Assembly: GCA_030916665.1 (NCBI GenBank)
Contig: JAUPWC010000570.1
Coordinates: 1 to 10,159 of the forward strand
Origin: Verrucomicrobiota bacterium
GTDB lineage: Bacteria; Verrucomicrobiota; Verrucomicrobiia; Opitutales; Opitutaceae
Length of the DNA stretch: 10,159 nt
Reading direction: 5' to 3'
Below are positions 6,445 to 10,159 of this stretch, piece by piece; the stretch's first letter is position 1; every line of letters begins with the position of its first letter. The notes beneath the pieces are model-generated. The model made no database searches and had not been told where the DNA came from. It saw only the letters and a program-made list of their open reading frames with translations. The translations under genes and the position numbers were made by a program.

Positions 6445-9400
6445 TCGACCCCGGCAAAGCCGTTTTCCTGAGCTACGCCTCGCAGGACGCCGAGGCGGCG
6501 CAGCGTATTTGCGACGCGCTCCGCGCGGCGGGGGTTGAGGTCTGGTTCGACCAGAACGAACTGGTCGGCGGGGATGCGTGGGACCAGAAGATCCGTCGCC
6601 AGATCAAGGAGTGTGCGCTGCTGATCCCGATCATTTCGCAGAACACGCAGGCGCGAACGGAAGGCTACTTCCGCCTGGAGTGGCGCCTCGCCGACCAGCG
6701 CACGCACCTGATGGCGAAGGGCCGGCCGTTCCTCCTGCCCGTGGTGATTGACGACACGCGGGACGACGAGGCGCACGTGCCGGAGTCGTTCACCGAAGTG
6801 CAGTGGACGCGGCTTCGCGACGGCGAAACGAGCGCGGTGTTTTGCGCGCGGGTGAAGAAACTGCTGGGCGGCGAGGTGGGAGCGGCTTCAGCCGCGATTC
6901 GAGAATTGCGAGGCCAATCCATCGCGGCTGAAGCCGCTCCTACCCGCAATCCTAGGCGGCTCGCGCCGGCGATCCTGACCCTGGTCGCCACACTCGCCAC
7001 CGTCGCGCTGTTTGTTTGGCAGCCATGGCAAAACGCCGCCTCCCTACCCTCGTCCGGAGCGGTTGCCGCCACCCTCACACCGGCGCAGCAGCTGGTCGCC
7101 AAGGCGCGGATCATTCTCGAGCAGGGCGACGAAATGAATCGCGAGACCTATGCGCTCGCCGAGGAATTGCTGCTCAAGGCGGAGGCGCTCGACGTCACCG
7201 AGGCTTCCGCGTGGGCCCTGCATGCGCAAGTGTCCGCTTCACGGATCGGTTACGGTTTGGACCCGTCGGCGGCGCGCCGTGAGGCCCTGCGCACCCAGGT
7301 GGGTCGAGCCATCCAACTTGCGCCTGACTCGCTCGACGTGCAACTGGCGGAGTGTGATGCCTTCAGGGCTTTTAACCAGGATGTCCCCGCTGTGTTCACC
7401 CGCTTGCAGGCGCTGGCCGCCAAGCATCCCGACGACTGGCGCGTGCCGGAACAACTGAGCCTGTACTATTTCGTGGCCGGAAAACTGGACGAGGCGTTGG
7501 TCGCCAATAACCGGGCGATGCAGCTCTCGCCCGACAATCCCCGGCTCGAAAGCAACCGGATCAATCTCTTGGTCGTGGCCGGGCATTGGGCCGAGGCGGA
7601 AACCGCCATTGCCGCCTTCCTCCAGGGACAAACGGGCGCACGGCTTCTGGCCCACCATGTTTACCTGAAGCTCATGTGGAGCGGGGATCTGGCCGGGGCG
7701 GCGACCGCGGTGCGGACCTGGCCCGCGTGGTTCCTGCTCGAAGATCGCGGGATGGGGCATGCGGCACTCGTGGCGCTCTGGAATCGAGACCCGAGCCGCG
7801 CCTTGGAAGTCGTGCGGAAGTTTCCGCGCGACTACCTCCGCGATTTTCTTTTCACCGGACCCAGTGCGGTGCTAAGCGCCTGGGCGAATGAACAGGCCGG
7901 CAATGTGGAGTCGGCGCGGGCCGACTGGCGGATCGTGCAACAGGTCGCGGAACGGGAATTGCGGACGGCACCGGACGATCCCTACGCACTGCATTGGAAA
8001 GCATGGGCGTTGGCGCGGTTGGGTGACACCCCGGCCGCCAACAGTATCTTGCAGCAGCTGCTGGAAAGGAATCCGTCTCTGGCCGCGCTGGGGCAGTTCG
8101 TCGGCCGGCTGGGTGGCCTGGCACTCACGGTAGGACGCGCCGACCTGGCCTTGGAGCAAATCGCGCTCAATCCCCCGGGTCGCCGCGCCATCACCATGAC
8201 CTCCCTGCGGTTGAACCCGCTCTTCGACCCCTTGCGGAGCGATCCACGCTTTCAGGCCGTGATCGATGCGGCGGTGGGCCCGGCGGATCAAAAGGACGTG
8301 GCGCTGGCAAGCGCCACACCCGATTCAAAATCCGTCGCCGTGCTGGCCTTCGCCAATCTGAGCAGCGACAAGGAGCAGGAGTATTTCTCCGACGGCATCA
8401 GCGAGGAGCTGCTCAACGTGCTCGCGAAGGTGCCGGGGCTGAAGGTCTCGGCGCGGACGTCGGCGTTTTATTTTAAGGGCAAGGAAGTGCCGATCCCCGA
8501 AATCGCAAAGCAGCTCGGCGTGGCCTACGTCGTCGAGGGCAGCGTGCGCAAGCAGGGCGACAAGGTCCGCATCACCGCCCAGCTCATCAAGGCCGCCGAC
8601 GGCTTCCACGTGTGGAGCGACACCTTCACCCGCGACCTGAAGGACGTCTTCGCGGTGCAGGACGAGATTGCGGGGCTCATCGCGCAGAACCTGCGTCTGA
8701 CGATGGGCGCGAACTCACCCGGCGCGAAGGCTGCGATCAACCCCGAAGCCTTCGATCTCTATGTGCAAGCCCGGCAGGCGTGGAATCTCCGCACGCTCGA
8801 AGGATTCGACCGGGCGGAGGGATTGCTGAATCGGGCCCTGTCGCTCGAACCGGAATTTGCCCGCGCCCACGCCGCGTTGAGCGATGTCTGGGTTGCGCGC
8901 GACATGACGCTGGGCGAGATCGGCCAGTTCGGTCAGCGGGAATCGCTCGTGATGCAACGGATCCTCGCGAACGCCGAGCGCGCGGTAGCGCTCGATCCGA
9001 ACTCCGCCGAAGCCCACACCTCGCTCGGTAGTGCCTACACGAGCGCATGGAGGCTCGCCGATGCCACGCGCACGTTGCGTCATGCCGTGGCGCTCAATCC
9101 CAACTATGCCACGGGCCGCCAGATGCTCGGCCGGGCGCTCCTGACGCAGGGCTTTTTTGCCGAGGCCGCGGCGGAAATGGCCCGGGCGGCAGAGTTGGAC
9201 CCACTTTCCCACCGCATCATCGACAACAACGCGTTTGCCCTGCTCGCGATGGGACGCCCGACCGGGGCACTGGCCGCGGCCGAGCGCGCGCTGGCGCTCA
9301 TGCCGGACTCCACCCAAGCGGCGATCTTGCGGGCTCGCAGCCTCTCGAGTTTGGGCCGGCACGAGGAAGCCGTGGCCCAGGCCCGGCGGGTCAAAGTCGA

Positions 9401-9731
9401 CGGCGGCCCACTTGCGGTGTATTTCGTGGAGGTGTTCACCGCGGCGGGTCTAAAACCCGAGGCGGAGGAATTATTGGTCACGGAGGAGCGGAAGTTTCCC
9501 GCTTGGAAATTCATCGGTCTGGTGGCCCTTGGCCGCCACGACGAGGCGCTGGCGGCGATGAATCCGGCCGACATGATACCACAGTTCTTTTACCAGCCGA
9601 ACCTCGACCCCGTCCGCGACGATCCGCGATTCAAGCAGTTGCTCGCCACGCTCGGCCTGACCGAGGCCAACGCTCGCATTCAAGCGTGGCGAGCGGCGCA
9701 TCCGCTTGAAAAGCCGCAGGCGAAACCATGA
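6441..9731 (+). CDS. Gene D: membrane-anchored TIR / TPR / TolB-N-like / TPR protein, complete
   Basis: 1096 residues from GTG, overlapping the stop of C by four bases and preceded by AGGAGG seven bases upstream. TIR is about 5-143; its first 90 residues differ from gene C at nine positions by my count, and E80 in EGYFRLEW is kept. The linker 145-168 is encoded by a REP-like palindrome (6875-6944). PRR (171-173) precedes a membrane helix at about 174-194. The N-terminal TPR-like block (about 217-588) is clearly more diverged from C than the TIR is, but keeps FPRDY (461-465) and LNPLFDPLRSDPRF at exactly the same residue numbers as in C (591-604). The TolB-N/FlgO-like domain 629-753 (YFSDG 648-652, EGSVR 699-703) differs from C at 16 of 125 positions. 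A second TPR block, about 765-1045, ends in LDPVRDDPRF (1055-1064). It has the same inferred topology as C. Its role as sensor plus TIR output is inferred. Confidence 0.92.
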   Translation: MIDPGKAVFLSYASQDAEAAQRICDALRAAGVEVWFDQNELVGGDAWDQKIRRQIKECALLIPIISQNTQARTEGYFRLEWRLADQRTHLMAKGRPFLLPVVIDDTRDDEAHVPESFTEVQWTRLRDGETSAVFCARVKKLLGGEVGAASAAIRELRGQSIAAEAAPTRNPRRLAPAILTLVATLATVALFVWQPWQNAASLPSSGAVAATLTPAQQLVAKARIILEQGDEMNRETYALAEELLLKAEALDVTEASAWALHAQVSASRIGYGLDPSAARREALRTQVGRAIQLAPDSLDVQLAECDAFRAFNQDVPAVFTRLQALAAKHPDDWRVPEQLSLYYFVAGKLDEALVANNRAMQLSPDNPRLESNRINLLVVAGHWAEAETAIAAFLQGQTGARLLAHHVYLKLMWSGDLAGAATAVRTWPAWFLLEDRGMGHAALVALWNRDPSRALEVVRKFPRDYLRDFLFTGPSAVLSAWANEQAGNVESARADWRIVQQVAERELRTAPDDPYALHWKAWALARLGDTPAANSILQQLLERNPSLAALGQFVGRLGGLALTVGRADLALEQIALNPPGRRAITMTSLRLNPLFDPLRSDPRFQAVIDAAVGPADQKDVALASATPDSKSVAVLAFANLSSDKEQEYFSDGISEELLNVLAKVPGLKVSARTSAFYFKGKEVPIPEIAKQLGVAYVVEGSVRKQGDKVRITAQLIKAADGFHVWSDTFTRDLKDVFAVQDEIAGLIAQNLRLTMGANSPGAKAAINPEAFDLYVQARQAWNLRTLEGFDRAEGLLNRALSLEPEFARAHAALSDVWVARDMTLGEIGQFGQRESLVMQRILANAERAVALDPNSAEAHTSLGSAYTSAWRLADATRTLRHAVALNPNYATGRQMLGRALLTQGFFAEAAAEMARAAELDPLSHRIIDNNAFALLAMGRPTGALAAAERALALMPDSTQAAILRARSLSSLGRHEEAVAQARRVKVDGGPLAVYFVEVFTAAGLKPEAEELLVTEERKFPAWKFIGLVALGRHDEALAAMNPADMIPQFFYQPNLDPVRDDPRFKQLLATLGLTEANARIQAWRAAHPLEKPQAKP
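6875..6944. repeat. REP-like palindrome (GTAGGAGCGGCTTCAGCCGCG type) translated within gene D
   Basis: The arms 6879-6898 and 6921-6940 are perfect 20-bp inverted repeats. They extend to 24 bp (6875-6898 and 6921-6944) with one G/T mismatch and a 22-bp spacer. The arm reads ggtaggagcggcttcagccg on the - strand side, which I recognise as the widespread REP-type palindrome found in Pseudomonas, Xanthomonas-group and other GC-rich genomes, usually between genes. Here it lies inside the coding sequence and is read without a stop as residues 145-168, in the disordered linker between TIR and the membrane helix. Gene C's linker is of similar length but has no such palindrome, so the element replaced or formed the linker rather than simply lengthening it. 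Confidence 0.85.
8298..8317. repeat. 8-bp inverted repeat in gene D interdomain linker
   Basis: gtggcgct (8298-8305) and agcgccac (8310-8317) pair around ggca. It lies in the linker between the first TPR block and the TolB-like domain, the same place as the hairpin in gene A. An 8-bp stem in DNA this GC-rich may be chance, so only its position makes it worth recording. Confidence 0.4.
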
Positions 9732-10159
9732 GCGACGCGACCAAAGCCGTCTTCCTCTCCTACGCCTCCCAGGACGCGGAGGCCGCCCGGCGTATTTGCG
9801 AAGCATTACGCGCGGCGGGCGTCGAGGTGTGGTTCGACCAGAGCGAGCTCGTGGGCGGGGACGCGTGGGACCAAAAGATCCGCAAGCAAATCGGCTCCTG
9901 TGCGTTGTTTCTGCCGATCGTGTCGGCCAGCACGCAGGCCCGGGCCGAAGGCTACTTCCGCCTGGAGTGGAAGCTGGCGGATCGCCGCACGGACCTGATC
10001 GGCAAATCCAAGGCCTTCCTCCTGCCGGTCTGCATCGACGAAACCCGCGATGCCGACGCCGACGTGCCCGATTCGTTCCTCACCGTGCAGTGGACGCGGC
10101 TGCCGGGGGGTGACGCCACACCGGCGTTCTGCGCGCGGGTGAAGAAGCTCCTCGGGGGC
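9728..10159 (+). CDS. Gene E: N-terminal TIR domain of a further paralogue, cut by the right edge
   Basis: The ATG at 9728 overlaps the stop of gene D (ATGA), and the frame stays open for 144 codons to the end of the window. The visible part is a complete TIR domain: KAVFLSYASQD (6-16), VWFDQSELVGGDAWD (34-48) and EGYFRLEWKLA (74-84), with E80 at the catalytic position. It ends at KKLLGG, where C and D enter their linker. By my count it differs from gene C at 14 of the first 90 residues, further than D does. Only a weak AGG (9718-9720) precedes the start, so translation probably depends on coupling to D. By analogy a membrane helix, TPR and TolB-like domains should follow outside the window; that part is inferred. 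Confidence 0.88.
   Translation, partial: MSDATKAVFLSYASQDAEAARRICEALRAAGVEVWFDQSELVGGDAWDQKIRKQIGSCALFLPIVSASTQARAEGYFRLEWKLADRRTDLIGKSKAFLLPVCIDETRDADADVPDSFLTVQWTRLPGGDATPAFCARVKKLLGG

Noticed and set aside
1..10159. A Thoeris or other named TIR defence system
   Set aside because: There is no ThsA-like, SAVED, STING-like or NLR-type ATPase partner in the window, and the domain order differs from the named systems I know.
1..10159. CRISPR array, tRNA, rRNA, insertion sequence or attachment site
   Set aside because: No regularly spaced repeats, structural RNA or transposase-like frame was seen; the palindromes present are isolated.

Overview
The window is about 10.2 kb of very GC-rich DNA, coding almost end to end on the + strand. 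It holds a head-to-tail array of paralogous genes for large multidomain proteins. The plan, complete in two copies, is: N-terminal TIR domain, basic linker, one transmembrane helix, a TPR-like helical block, a TolB-N-terminal/FlgO-like domain (COG5616 type), and a second TPR block. High GC, GTG/ATG starts, and the combination of TIR with COG5616-type TPR proteins and dispersed palindromes suggest a Verrucomicrobiota (Opitutaceae-like) genome. That placement is an inference; no phylogenetic marker is present.

Layout: gene A (1-2930) is cut by the left edge and begins just after the expected TIR-TM part. ORF B (2927-3103) is a 58-codon remnant with the first ~22 residues of a TIR domain, then an 83-bp double-palindrome element. 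Gene C (3100-6444) and gene D (6441-9731) are complete. Gene E (9728 to the right edge) shows its TIR domain only. All four junctions are 4-base start/stop overlaps (GTGA, ATGA, GTGA, ATGA), so the array looks like one translationally coupled operon. No promoter or terminator is visible; both probably lie outside. No stretch over 300 bases lacks a gene.

Working together (inference): the TIR domains keep the residues expected of the NAD+-hydrolysing class, including a glutamate at the catalytic position. Positive charges before the single membrane helix place TIR in the cytoplasm and the TPR/TolB-like part in the periplasm. TIR and TolB-like modules are strongly conserved between copies, while the TPR blocks have diverged. 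This fits a set of membrane receptors with a shared output and different inputs, perhaps for defence or envelope-stress signalling. The function is unproven, and I know of no characterised system with exactly this make-up.

Smaller-scale structure is also present: a REP-like palindrome read in frame inside gene D's linker, four tandem heptamers plus a perfect inverted repeat in gene A's interdomain linker, and a repeated 'DPxRxxPRF ... AKP' signature that suggests each protein arose by fusion of two units.
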